NCBI GenBank assembly: GCA_026415695.1
Contig: JAOAGP010000098.1
Location: 1-64,000 of the forward strand
DNA length: 64,000 nt
From: Thermodesulfovibrionales bacterium
GTDB taxonomy: Bacteria > Nitrospirota > Thermodesulfovibrionia > Thermodesulfovibrionales > Dissulfurispiraceae
Direction: 5' to 3'
Shown: one piece after another, positions 1-8,020 of the stretch
Numbering within the stretch: position 1 is the first letter of the stretch
Layout: every line of letters starts with the position of its first letter
Notes under the pieces: generated by a model
Database searches by the model: none
Told to the model about the DNA's origin: nothing
What the model saw: only the letters and a program-made list of their open reading frames with translations
Made by a program: the position numbers and the translations under genes

Positions 1-51
1 ACCCATTTAACTCGCTTAACGCAAGCATCTTAACAAGATTATATCAAAAAA

Positions 52-72
52 CTTGACATAAAGTTACTAAAG
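52..72 (+). promoter_or_regulatory. Candidate HspR operator (HAIR-like inverted repeat)
   Basis: CTTGACA, seven bases, then ACTAAAG. The known HspR operator (HAIR) is CTTGAGT-N7-ACTCAAG; this site matches 11 of 14 defined positions with the exact 7-base spacer. It covers the -35 box and most of the spacer of the dnaJ promoter, so HspR binding would exclude RNA polymerase. The hspR gene is the second gene of the same operon, which makes negative autoregulation the simplest reading. The similarity is seen; the regulation is inferred. Confidence 0.72.
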
Positions 73-81
73 TTTTATAAT
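53..81 (+). promoter_or_regulatory. Consensus sigma-70 promoter of dnaJ-hspR-clpB
   Basis: TTGACA at 53-58 and TATAAT at 76-81 are separated by exactly 17 bases, a perfect match to the housekeeping consensus. The dnaJ start codon follows at 105, preceded by GAGGTG at 93-98. A promoter this strong in front of a heat-shock operon is expected to need repression, which fits the operator overlapping it. Promoter assignment is by sequence only; no transcript data are available. Confidence 0.85.
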
Positions 82-104
82 AAGAAAAAAGTGAGGTGAA
101 AGGT

Positions 105-1172
105 ATGGCGACACAAATAAAGGACTACTACAAGATATTAGGTGTTGAAAAAAATGCCTCTGAAGATGAGATTAAAAAGGCATTTAGGAGATTGGCTCGT
201 AAATACCATCCTGACCTAAATCCCGGTGATAAAACAGCTGAAGAGAAATTTAAGGAGATAAATGAGGCATATGCTGTTTTGAGCGATCCGAAAAAACGCG
301 CAGAATACGATAGAGGGGAAACAATAGATTTCAGCGAGTTTTTTAAGGGTGGTAAGGGCTTCTCTTTTGATTTTGGCGATTTTGGAAACATCTTTGGAGA
401 CATCTTTGGAGGCGGCTTTTCAACTAACCAATATCAGATGCAAGGTGAAGACCTGCGAATGAGCATGGAATTAGACTTAGTGGACGCATTTAAAGGAGTG
501 ACCAAAGAGATAACAATTAACAGGGCAAAACAGTGTCAGACATGCGGAGGAAAGGGTGCTAAGAGTTATGAAACTTGTCAGATGTGTGGTGGCAAAGGGA
601 CTATATCGTCTGGAAAAGGCTTTTTTAGAAGTATGCAACCATGCAGTAATTGTGGTGGAAGCGGCAAGAGGATCAAAGAGAGTTGCAACACCTGCAGAGG
701 TGATGGAAGGATATATCAGACAGAGACCGTCAAGGTAAAGATACCTCAAGGTGTCAAGGATGGGTCAACGGTTAGACTTCGTGGTTTAGGCAACGCTGGT
801 ATTGGTGGTGGTCAAAGTGGTGATTTACTCATAGATGTAACCGTAAGACCACATCCCTACCTTAAGAGGATTGATGATGATGTGTATGTGCAGGTGCCAG
901 TAACATTTGGTGAAGCGGCATTGGGGACTAAGATTGAGGTGCCAACCATTGATGGTATGGCAATGATGAAGATACCAGCAGGCACCCAAGGAGGTCAAAA
1001 GTTTAAATTGGCTGGCAAAGGCTTTATTGACCCAAAGACAAAGAAAAGGGGAGACCAATATGTTGAGATAAAGATAGTAGTCCCTAAAGATATTCCAGAG
1101 AGTGCTCATAAGGCAATACAAGAAATAGAGTCGTTATATAGGGAAAATCCGAGGAAAGGATGGGTGAAGTAG
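105..1172 (+). CDS. dnaJ: Chaperone protein DnaJ (Hsp40)
   Basis: Type I J-domain co-chaperone that stimulates DnaK ATP hydrolysis and delivers unfolded clients. The J domain occupies about residues 5-70 with the essential HPD at 35-37. A Gly/Phe-rich segment follows (about 82-105), then a zinc-binding region from residue 144 with four CXXCXGXG-type motifs ([32 protein letters not shown]), then the C-terminal substrate-binding domain. At 355 residues it is close to the usual 370-380. ATG at 105 is preferred over an upstream in-frame GTG at 96 because GAGGTG at 93-98 sits six bases before it. It is the first gene of an operon with hspR (1-base gap) and clpB. No dnaK or grpE lies nearby. Expected to be controlled by HspR at the overlapping operator. 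Confidence 0.95.
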   Translation: MATQIKDYYKILGVEKNASEDEIKKAFRRLARKYHPDLNPGDKTAEEKFKEINEAYAVLSDPKKRAEYDRGETIDFSEFFKGGKGFSFDFGDFGNIFGDIFGGGFSTNQYQMQGEDLRMSMELDLVDAFKGVTKEITINRAKQCQTCGGKGAKSYETCQMCGGKGTISSGKGFFRSMQPCSNCGGSGKRIKESCNTCRGDGRIYQTETVKVKIPQGVKDGSTVRLRGLGNAGIGGGQSGDLLIDVTVRPHPYLKRIDDDVYVQVPVTFGEAALGTKIEVPTIDGMAMMKIPAGTQGGQKFKLAGKGFIDPKTKKRGDQYVEIKIVVPKDIPESAHKAIQEIESLYRENPRKGWVK

Positions 1173-1173
1173 T

Positions 1174-1533
1174 ATGCGTGTTAGAGGAGACAAAAACAAG
1201 CCATTATATATGATAAGTGTTGTATCCAAGATGTTGGAAGTGCATCCTCAAACGATACGGATGTATGAAAGAGAGGGTTTTGTGTGTCCACACAGGATTA
1301 ATAAGCAGAGGCTTTATTCAGACGAGGATATAGAGACACTCAATCTTGTGGTTCAACTCACAAAAGAATTGGGAGTAAATAAAGCAGGAGTGGATATCAT
1401 CTTGAGGATGAGACAAAAACTCTTACTCTTGCAAAAGGAGATGATGGAGGTATTGAATTATTTAGATGAGGACATAAGGCATGAGTTTCAAAGAAGGTTG
1501 CAGGAGATAATAAAAAGTAACGAGGAGGTTTAG
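1174..1533 (+). CDS. hspR: Heat-shock repressor HspR (MerR family)
   Basis: A 119-residue MerR-type regulator. The winged helix-turn-helix lies near residues 11-80, with the HspR-typical run [12 protein letters not shown] about residues 24-35 and a following wing ending in RLYSDEDI. The C-terminal part is a short helix, as in HspR proteins, with no ligand-binding domain or metal-binding cysteines. HspR represses heat-shock genes with DnaK as co-repressor in actinobacteria and acts similarly in Helicobacter. Here it sits between dnaJ and clpB, and a HAIR-like site overlaps the operon promoter, so it probably represses its own operon. The start ATG is one base after the dnaJ stop; ATG at 1210 is a possible shorter start but would cut into the DNA-binding domain. 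Confidence 0.88.
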   Translation: MRVRGDKNKPLYMISVVSKMLEVHPQTIRMYEREGFVCPHRINKQRLYSDEDIETLNLVVQLTKELGVNKAGVDIILRMRQKLLLLQKEMMEVLNYLDEDIRHEFQRRLQEIIKSNEEV

Positions 1534-1535
1534 AT

Positions 1536-4148
1536 ATGAGACTTGACAAGTTAACTATAAAAAGTCAAGAGGCATTGGCTGAGGCACAAAGGATTGCACA
1601 GTCAAAAGGAAACCAACAGATAGAACCAGAACACCTTTTGGTAGCATTGCTTTCAGATACAGATGGTATAGCCCAGAGGATACTATTAAATGCAAATTGT
1701 AATGTCAAATCTATAATGGATGACTGTCTTAAGGCAATTGAAAAGTTTCCAAAGGTAAGTGGTGCTGTGCCATTAGGTCAGATATACATATCACCATCAC
1801 TGAATCAGGTTTTTGAAAGGTCATTTAAACAGATGGAGCATTTAGGGGATGAGTATCTAAGTGTTGAACATCTACTCATTGGTATTACAGATACTGACTG
1901 CAAGGCAAAAGAGATATTAAAAAGACATGGTGCAGATACAAATAGGATATTAGAAAGTATGAAGGAGGTTAGAGGCACGCACAAGGTAACCGATCCAAAC
2001 CCGGAAGATAAGTATCAAGCACTTGTAAGGTATGGTAAAGACCTTACTGACCTTGCAAGGAAGGGAAAACTTGACCCTGTTATTGGTAGAGATGAGGAGA
2101 TTAGAAGGGTAATCCATGTCCTTTCAAGGAGGACTAAAAACAACCCTGTGCTCATAGGCGACCCCGGAGTTGGTAAAACCGCAATCGTGGAAGGGCTTGC
2201 ACAGAGGATAGTTGCTGGAGATGTCCCTGAGAGTTTGAGAGACAAGCGTCTTGTAGCAATTGATATTGGAGGACTGATTGCAGGCTCAAAGTATAGGGGT
2301 GAATTTGAGGAGCGTCTGAAGGCGGTGCTAAAAGAGATAGAGCAATCTGAAGGACAGATAATCACCTTTATAGACGAGATGCACACCCTTGTAGGTGCAG
2401 GTTCTGCCGAAGGTGCTGTTGATGCAGCAAACATGCTAAAACCAGCACTTGCAAGGGGAGAGTTGAGATGTATCGGGGCTACCACCGTAGATGAATACCG
2501 AAAACACATTGAAAAAGACCCAGCACTTGAGAGGAGATTTCAGCCTATATTGGTAAAAGAACCATCAGTAGAAGACACCATATCTATTTTAAGGGGTCTT
2601 AAGGAAAGATACGAGGTTCATCATGGTGTTAAGATTAAGGATTCAGCCCTAATTGCAGCGGGGGTTTTATCACACAGGTATATCACAGATAGATATCTAC
2701 CTGATAAGGCAATTGACCTAATAGATGAGGCATCTGCGAGATTGAGGATGGAGATTGACAGTATGCCTGTGGAATTAGACGAGATAGAAAGAAGGATTAG
2801 ACAACTTGAGATAGAAAAACAAGCACTTCTCAAGGATAATACATCAGACACACAAGAAAAACTTGAAAAGATAAACAAGGAGATTGCCGAACTTGGTATC
2901 AAGAGGGATGAACTAAAAAGACAGTGGTCTTCTGAAAAGGAGATAATCCAAAAGATTAGACAGATAAAAGAGGAGATTGAGCAAACCAAGATTGCATCAG
3001 AGATGGCTGAAAGACAGGGGGATTTAACAAAGGCGGCAGAATTAAGATACGGCAAACTGACAGAACTTCAGAAGATGCTTGAGAGGGCAAATGATGAACT
3101 CATAAATACCCAAAAACAAAGAAAGATGCTCAAGGAAGAGGTTGATGAAGAAGACATTGCAGAGGTGGTCGCAAAATGGACAGGTGTGCCAGTAAGTAGG
3201 ATGCTTGAAAGTGAGGTCAGTAAACTCATCAAGATGGAAGAGAGACTAAAACAAAGGGTGGTAGGGCAAGACGAGGCTATCATTGCGGTTTCAAATGCAG
3301 TAAGGAGGGCGAGGGCAGGGATACAAGACCCAAATAGACCAATAGGTTCATTCATCTTTTTAGGTCCTACAGGTGTGGGAAAAACTGAATTGGCAAAGGC
3401 ACTTGCGGAATTTCTTTTTGATGATGAAAACGCAATGATTAGGATAGACATGTCTGAGTATCAAGAAAGACATACTGTGTCAAGATTGATTGGTGCACCA
3501 CCGGGTTATGTTGGGTATGACGAGGGAGGTCAACTTACAGAGGCAGTAAGGAGAAGACCGTATTCGGTCATTCTTTTGGATGAGGTAGAAAAGGCACATC
3601 CCGAGGTCTTCAATGTGTTGTTACAACTACTTGATGATGGCAGACTCACAGACGGACATGGTCGGACGGTTGACTTTAAGAATACGGTTGTTATCATGAC
3701 CTCAAATATTGGAAGTCATATTATCCAAGAATATCTTTCTGAAAACATCAAAACAGAAAACCTAAAGGAAAGGGTCATGGCAGAGTTAAAGAACTTTTTC
3801 AGACCAGAATTTTTAAACAGGGTTGATGAGATCATCGTATTTAACCCATTAAATGATGCGTTGTTAAAGGACATTGTAAGGATACAGATACAGAGGATGA
3901 AAAGGTATTTAGAGGGCAAAAAGATAAATATCAACCTTACAGACAACGCACTTGAGTTGATTGCGAAGGCTGGTTATGACCCTGTCTTTGGTGCAAGACC
4001 TCTAAAGAGGGCAATTCAGCGTGAGATACTCAACCCTCTTGCTATGCACATTCTTGATGGGAGTATTAAAGAGGGGGATGCGGTAGAGGTTGATGTTAAG
4101 GATGGTAGGATTGTATTTGAAACAGTTGCTGTAGGTGAGATAGTGTAA
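1536..4148 (+). CDS. clpB: ATP-dependent disaggregase ClpB (Hsp100)
   Basis: Full-length 870-residue AAA+ protein-disaggregating chaperone that works with DnaK/DnaJ to resolubilise aggregates. Order: two Clp N-terminal repeats (about 1-145); first AAA module with Walker A GDPGVGKT near 208; long coiled-coil middle domain (about 400-525) that identifies ClpB rather than ClpA or ClpC; second AAA module with Walker A GPTGVGKT near 610; C-terminal D2 small domain. No ClpP-binding tripeptide loop was noticed. The ribosome site GAGGAGG lies just before the ATG. It is the last gene of the dnaJ-hspR-clpB operon, so it should be derepressed on heat shock through HspR. Intact. Confidence 0.96.
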   Translation: MRLDKLTIKSQEALAEAQRIAQSKGNQQIEPEHLLVALLSDTDGIAQRILLNANCNVKSIMDDCLKAIEKFPKVSGAVPLGQIYISPSLNQVFERSFKQMEHLGDEYLSVEHLLIGITDTDCKAKEILKRHGADTNRILESMKEVRGTHKVTDPNPEDKYQALVRYGKDLTDLARKGKLDPVIGRDEEIRRVIHVLSRRTKNNPVLIGDPGVGKTAIVEGLAQRIVAGDVPESLRDKRLVAIDIGGLIAGSKYRGEFEERLKAVLKEIEQSEGQIITFIDEMHTLVGAGSAEGAVDAANMLKPALARGELRCIGATTVDEYRKHIEKDPALERRFQPILVKEPSVEDTISILRGLKERYEVHHGVKIKDSALIAAGVLSHRYITDRYLPDKAIDLIDEASARLRMEIDSMPVELDEIERRIRQLEIEKQALLKDNTSDTQEKLEKINKEIAELGIKRDELKRQWSSEKEIIQKIRQIKEEIEQTKIASEMAERQGDLTKAAELRYGKLTELQKMLERANDELINTQKQRKMLKEEVDEEDIAEVVAKWTGVPVSRMLESEVSKLIKMEERLKQRVVGQDEAIIAVSNAVRRARAGIQDPNRPIGSFIFLGPTGVGKTELAKALAEFLFDDENAMIRIDMSEYQERHTVSRLIGAPPGYVGYDEGGQLTEAVRRRPYSVILLDEVEKAHPEVFNVLLQLLDDGRLTDGHGRTVDFKNTVVIMTSNIGSHIIQEYLSENIKTENLKERVMAELKNFFRPEFLNRVDEIIVFNPLNDALLKDIVRIQIQRMKRYLEGKKININLTDNALELIAKAGYDPVFGARPLKRAIQREILNPLAMHILDGSIKEGDAVEVDVKDGRIVFETVAVGEIV

Positions 4149-4334
4149 AGAAACTTTTATGCTCATGTAATTAATTGATAAATCTAATATATTTGAGGAG
4201 TTAAGAACCGTGTGTTTAATGCAGGGAACAAAGCAGGAGCCATGAATAACGATACAAATTCCGAGACTATGTGAAAATCCGTTATGTTGATGTAGTAATT
4301 TAAAATTAGAAAAACATGACACAAGAAGTAATTA
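4149..4334. other. Unassigned stretch between clpB and its terminator
   Basis: About 186 bases without a credible coding frame. The 3' part of this stretch leads directly into a strong intrinsic terminator at 4335-4370. It could be the 3' untranslated region of clpB or a small independent RNA. I do not recognise it as tmRNA, 6S, SRP RNA or RNase P. A purine-rich central block around 4217-4243 stands out, but no structure was established by eye. Confidence 0.3.
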
Positions 4335-4370
4335 GATGAGGTAGTTGTGTTTGCAACTACCTCATCTTTT
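4335..4370 (+). terminator. Intrinsic terminator downstream of clpB
   Basis: Perfect 13-bp stem GATGAGGTAGTTG (4335-4347) paired with CAACTACCTCATC (4354-4366), a 6-base loop and a TTTT run. It is the first strong terminator after clpB and ends the heat-shock operon or a small RNA that starts in the preceding 186 bases. Confidence 0.8.
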
Positions 4371-4753
4371 CCGACTTTGTCGGTTTTTAGACATAACCAA
4401 TTGATATATTTATATTCCTATCTTTTATTAGGCACTACTATAAAATCTGCAAGGTTCTTTAAGTGTTCTAATTCACTGTCTGTTAATGCCGTCCCTACAT
4501 GACGGACTATACGCTGTTTTACCTTATTACCAGTCCTTATGTTTTCAACAATCTGGACTGCCTTCTTTGGTGAATTTGGTGAAGTTTTTATTCTGACAAA
4601 CATGATAAATAGAATATACCAGAAACAAAGCAAAAAGTCAAGCACAAAAAACACATTAGGCACTACATAAAGGATTTTCACCTGAAGAAGACATAAATAA
4701 TTGAAATTACTTAAGACTGAAGTTGTAGTTATGAAAAAACTGACAAAGTCGGG
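4371..4753. mobile_element. Decayed IS remnant with terminal inverted repeats
   Basis: The left end CCGACTTTGTCGGTTTTT (4371-4388) and the right end, read on the minus strand from about 4752 (CCGACTTTGTCAGTTTTT), match at 17 of 18 positions; CATAAC follows a few bases inside both ends. Between them lies only the N-terminal part of an IS1634-like transposase on the minus strand (4418-4603), flanked by a 12-bp direct repeat ATTAGGCACTAC (4427-4438 and 4655-4666). This looks like an internally deleted insertion sequence of about 380 bp, similar in form to a MITE. No obvious target-site duplication is visible. The left end is itself a small palindrome followed by T5 and could also act as a terminator. 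Confidence 0.6.
4418..4603 (-). pseudogene. IS1634-like transposase, N-terminal fragment
   Basis: Sixty-one codons starting MFVRIKTSPNSPKKAVQIVE at 4603. This resembles the N-terminus of IS1634/IS4-type transposases (MFVR-K..., then QIVEN-R...G.VKQR.V..VG). Full-length members of this group are about 500-600 residues and carry a DDE catalytic core, which is entirely missing here. The frame ends soon after the DNA repeat GTAGTGCCTAAT, where an internal deletion probably joined unrelated sequence. The upstream in-frame extension to 4681 encodes a hydrophobic, non-family sequence and is not counted. It cannot encode an active enzyme. Family assignment is from recognition of the N-terminal pattern only. 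Confidence 0.65.
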
Positions 4754-4767
4754 AGTTGACTTTCCAA

Positions 4768-4834
4768 CTTCCCCGCTTCCCCGCTTCCTTCCCCGTTACC
4801 CTTGAACCCTTGACACCTCGAACCCTTGAACCCT
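4768..4834. repeat. Short tandem motifs CTTCCCCG and CCCTTGAA
   Basis: Three copies of CTTCCCCG (4768-4775, 4776-4783, 4788-4795) are followed by four CCCTTGAA-like units (4799-4834, the third preceded by TCGAA). Low-complexity intergenic repeats of this kind occur in many environmental bacterial genomes. They have no coding potential and mark an unconstrained region next to the IS remnant. Confidence 0.6.
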
Positions 4835-4839
4835 AAAAA

Positions 4840-4907
4840 CTCTGTGTCTCTGCATCTCTGTGGTAAAAAAAGTTTTGTAATAACCACAGAGACATGGAGG
4901 CACAGAG
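4840..4907. repeat. Long imperfect inverted repeat (CTCTGTG type)
   Basis: A 25-base arm at 4840-4864 beginning CTCTGTGTCTC and ending TCTCTGTGGT pairs with 4883-4907, which begins ACCACAGAGA and ends CACAGAG; 20 of 25 positions are complementary, with an 18-base loop. The CTCTGTG/CACAGAG motif is a known type of dispersed intergenic repeat in environmental genomes. A long cruciform or RNA hairpin could form, but no T-run follows directly, so it is not called a terminator. Confidence 0.65.
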
Positions 4908-5245
4908 GTTAAAACAGGGGTCAAGGGGGATTGGGGAGGGAAGGCAAATCATAGTTTGTCATTTAGTTTTTGTAATTTGCTGGTAGCATTAGAAATATGA
5001 TTGCTTTAATGCGTTAGAAATTTTTTTTATTAGCATTACTCTAAAGGTCTAATTATCCGTTACAGTCTTTTTAAGGTGTTTATCTCGAGATTTTTCATTG
5101 TTGTGTTTATTAATTCATCATACTAACTAAATTGATTAATAACCATAAAACCATCTCAATGGACAAAACCAACCTTTTATGATAGATTATCACATATTTT
5201 AGTATATCCACAGCACTTTGCGAATAAAAAAGGAGAGGTAAAAAC
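4908..5245. other. AT-rich intergenic leader of the secreted-protein gene
   Basis: No coding frame or RNA gene is seen. The segment is strongly AT-rich from about 4950 on and ends with AGGAGAGG at about 5231-5238, the ribosome site for the gene at 5246. A promoter for that gene presumably lies here, but no convincing -35/-10 pair was found by eye. Confidence 0.4.
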
Positions 5246-8020
5246 ATGAAAACACAGTTTTGCATTTCTGCGTTAGTATTGTTTTTCTTAATACCAACGG
5301 TTGCCTTTGCTGGGCAAAATGAGGCGTATGAGGCTGCAAAGGAATCGTTTGAAAAGTTAAATACTACTTATTCTATGGTTAAGAATACTGTTGATGAAAC
5401 ATACGAAGTCTTTGCGAGGTTTAATAATGGTGTTAGAACATGGAGAAATGCGGTTACAAGGGAGACTCAAAACATGGGCATAGAAGAGATTGATAAACTT
5501 GCTGATGATAAGATTGAGGCAGTTATTGATAAGTTATTTGATAAGGCTAAAGAGGCAATCGGTATTCCAGATGGAATAGAGTTGGAGATTCCAGAGTCAA
5601 TGAAGGAAAAGGCAATAGAAAAATTAAGAAACAAGTTGAAGGGATATATCCCACCTAAAGTAGTAAATAGATTAGGTTATATGTATACATTAAGTGCCCT
5701 TGACAGAAAACTAAGAGACAACAACATCTATAGCAATCTTGAATATCTAAAGAGTAGTTTTGACAAAGGGGCAAAATTACTTGGAAACTTCAAAAATGCG
5801 ATAAAGTTTATAGATACCTTTTCACCAAGAAGCACGATTGACAGCCCCGTTGGAAGGCTAAAGAATGTGAAGGATTTTCTTGGGATGATAGGAGACATCG
5901 CAAAACCAATACCGTTGATGGGGACGATTATAAACAACTATGCTAAGGCTACTGATGCCTTCATGACCGCTCTCAATGACCTTGATAATAAGTTAAAAGA
6001 GGCTCGTCAAGGGTCACTTTGTGGCCAAGGAGGTGTTGATAGAGACATCCAAGACTTTTTTGAAAGGACATATCCGACTCAAGACTGCCTTACTTACTTT
6101 GCATTGCCTTCAAGTGAATATCCTCAACTTAATCCAATAAGGGCATGGAGAGGCAATTATATATTTGTCTGGTTTGAAGGCAATGGAACAATGGTTAGAG
6201 AAAGTGACTTTGAGATTTTATATAGGGCGTTTTCATCTCTTACAAATAACTATACATATAGACAATTGGTCAATCATGGACTTTTTTATAATCTCATAAA
6301 GTCATCGCATTATACAAATGTTAGAGGTCTTGCAAGCAGGGCAAAGGAGATTCATAAAAGGTTTATGAGTTATGAGTTTTCTGATGTCTTAAAGATGGAA
6401 GGATTTTATAAGGATGACTACATAGACTATTTTGTGGCTCCAAGCGGGAATGCCTACAGGTTGTTGTTGGATGCAGACGAATTTGTTGGTCTTTATTTCT
6501 TTAGTAAGACCTTTAAGGATGATGTTGAGTCATTGTACAACAAATACAAAAATGCCTTTGTAATCAATGGCACTATCAAGCCAGAGACCCCAAATATGAG
6601 CATTGCTAATATATCTGTATTTGTTGATAATCAACCCCCTAAAGAACTTAAATGTGCGGAGTTTTGCACCTTAAGACATGTGGTTTACAATGGTAGATAC
6701 AATATCAGGGTAGTGGCTGAAGGGTTTAAGGATGTGAATAAGACCTTTCAAAACGATCGTTATCCCCTTGTTATGCTTTCTATGTCAAGTCTTAAGATTG
6801 AGGCAGATAAAAAAAATGTTACAGTTGGTCAAAAGGTTATACTTACAGCCATCCTTGAAGGTAGAGTAGCACAGACTGGGAGATTCTACTGGTCAATAAA
6901 TGGAAAACCTTATGGAAGTAACACTAACAGGATAGAATTTGTGCCTACTCAATCTGGTATCTATAAAGCCAATTTAACTCTTGCAGATGATAGGGGTAGG
7001 ATTATTCTTCAGGCAGATTATTCTATTAATGTGATTGAGCAATTAACTTTATATATCCAAGGTCCGTCTGAGGTTCAACGGGATGTTGAGACGACATTTT
7101 ATGCCCAAGTAAAAGGTGGACTGTTTAGTCAAGATAAGGGGATATATACATACTCATGGCAATTGAACGGACAGCAATACGGCGGGAATGATAACTTCAT
7201 CAAGGTCAGATTTAACAAGGAAGGTAGTCAATCTATCAAGACAACCCTATGGCAATGGATAAAAGAGCAAAACAAATGGCAGAAGGTAACAGAGGCATCT
7301 CACTATTTAGTAGTAAAATCTGCACAGCAGGTCTTCATCAATGTTACTATCACAGGACCAACAAACGGATACATAGGTAATGACTTTGTATTTTATGCAA
7401 ACATAGAAAATCCTCAAAGATTAAGAGAGATTGTCAATGTTTCTAATCCACAGACGGCATTTAGATGGCGGATTAACAATAGTCCTTATGGTGGGACAGA
7501 TGGTTCACAGAGGATACGATTTGAAAATTCAGGTAAACACACAATATCTGTGATAGCATGGGTGTGGAATCCTTCAAGTAAAAATTGGATAAAGATCGGA
7601 GAGGCAAATCACATCTTTGAGGCGTTTAGTAGGCAATATACTGATAGAAGATATACACTTAAGCCCATCCCCACCCCAACACCAACACCAACTCAAACCC
7701 CTACTCCAAAATCCACTCCCACTCCTACTCCTACGCCGAAGGTAAGACAATTTAGTGAATTAAGTCCTCAAGAGCAAAAAGAGGTTCTCAATTGTCTTTG
7801 TAGGTGTAATAGCACTGCAACATCATCAGTTTCGGTTTATTATGATACTAAACCAGACAACCACTCACCCAGTTGTAGTGATTTAAAAAACGGTCCGTGT
7901 GTTAATAAGGGATTTGGATGTTGGCGTCATGTCCCACAAAACACTGGACAATGTGCAGAGCGATGTTATAAGTCTCACAATGTCCATTCTGTGCCGAGTA
8001 GTTATATGAATGCAAGGTAG
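5246..8020 (+). CDS. Secreted multidomain Ig-like protein with Pro-Thr linker
   Basis: A 924-residue exported protein of unknown function. Signal peptide 1-22 ends VAFA before GQNE. Next is a helical region (about 25-260), then a mixed region with a PEGA-like segment near 460-520. Three related beta-sandwich repeats follow, marked by WSINGKPYG (about 548), WQLNGQQYGG (about 637) and WRINNSPYGG (about 740), each followed by an IRF-type strand. A PTPTPT-rich linker (about 808-832) leads to a C-terminal domain with eight cysteines, probably disulphide-bonded. No catalytic motif or membrane anchor is seen. AGGAGAGG precedes the ATG. Its last 11 bases overlap a TMTC-like glycosyltransferase gene, suggesting the pair works together, with the linker or Ig-like domains as possible acceptors. 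The function is inference. Confidence 0.72.
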   Translation: MKTQFCISALVLFFLIPTVAFAGQNEAYEAAKESFEKLNTTYSMVKNTVDETYEVFARFNNGVRTWRNAVTRETQNMGIEEIDKLADDKIEAVIDKLFDKAKEAIGIPDGIELEIPESMKEKAIEKLRNKLKGYIPPKVVNRLGYMYTLSALDRKLRDNNIYSNLEYLKSSFDKGAKLLGNFKNAIKFIDTFSPRSTIDSPVGRLKNVKDFLGMIGDIAKPIPLMGTIINNYAKATDAFMTALNDLDNKLKEARQGSLCGQGGVDRDIQDFFERTYPTQDCLTYFALPSSEYPQLNPIRAWRGNYIFVWFEGNGTMVRESDFEILYRAFSSLTNNYTYRQLVNHGLFYNLIKSSHYTNVRGLASRAKEIHKRFMSYEFSDVLKMEGFYKDDYIDYFVAPSGNAYRLLLDADEFVGLYFFSKTFKDDVESLYNKYKNAFVINGTIKPETPNMSIANISVFVDNQPPKELKCAEFCTLRHVVYNGRYNIRVVAEGFKDVNKTFQNDRYPLVMLSMSSLKIEADKKNVTVGQKVILTAILEGRVAQTGRFYWSINGKPYGSNTNRIEFVPTQSGIYKANLTLADDRGRIILQADYSINVIEQLTLYIQGPSEVQRDVETTFYAQVKGGLFSQDKGIYTYSWQLNGQQYGGNDNFIKVRFNKEGSQSIKTTLWQWIKEQNKWQKVTEASHYLVVKSAQQVFINVTITGPTNGYIGNDFVFYANIENPQRLREIVNVSNPQTAFRWRINNSPYGGTDGSQRIRFENSGKHTISVIAWVWNPSSKNWIKIGEANHIFEAFSRQYTDRRYTLKPIPTPTPTPTQTPTPKSTPTPTPTPKVRQFSELSPQEQKEVLNCLCRCNSTATSSVSVYYDTKPDNHSPSCSDLKNGPCVNKGFGCWRHVPQNTGQCAERCYKSHNVHSVPSSYMNAR

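Noticed and set aside
128-403. Minus-strand frame inside dnaJ
   Set aside because: It is a shadow of the conserved dnaJ frame with low-complexity translation and no ribosome site.
4002-4322. Minus-strand frame spanning the clpB end
   Set aside because: It overlaps the clpB C-terminal domain, shows no recognisable family and has no ribosome site.
5246-8020. Adhesin or toxin assignment for the secreted protein
   Set aside because: No catalytic, toxin or known adhesin signature is visible; only repeats and domain layout can be supported.
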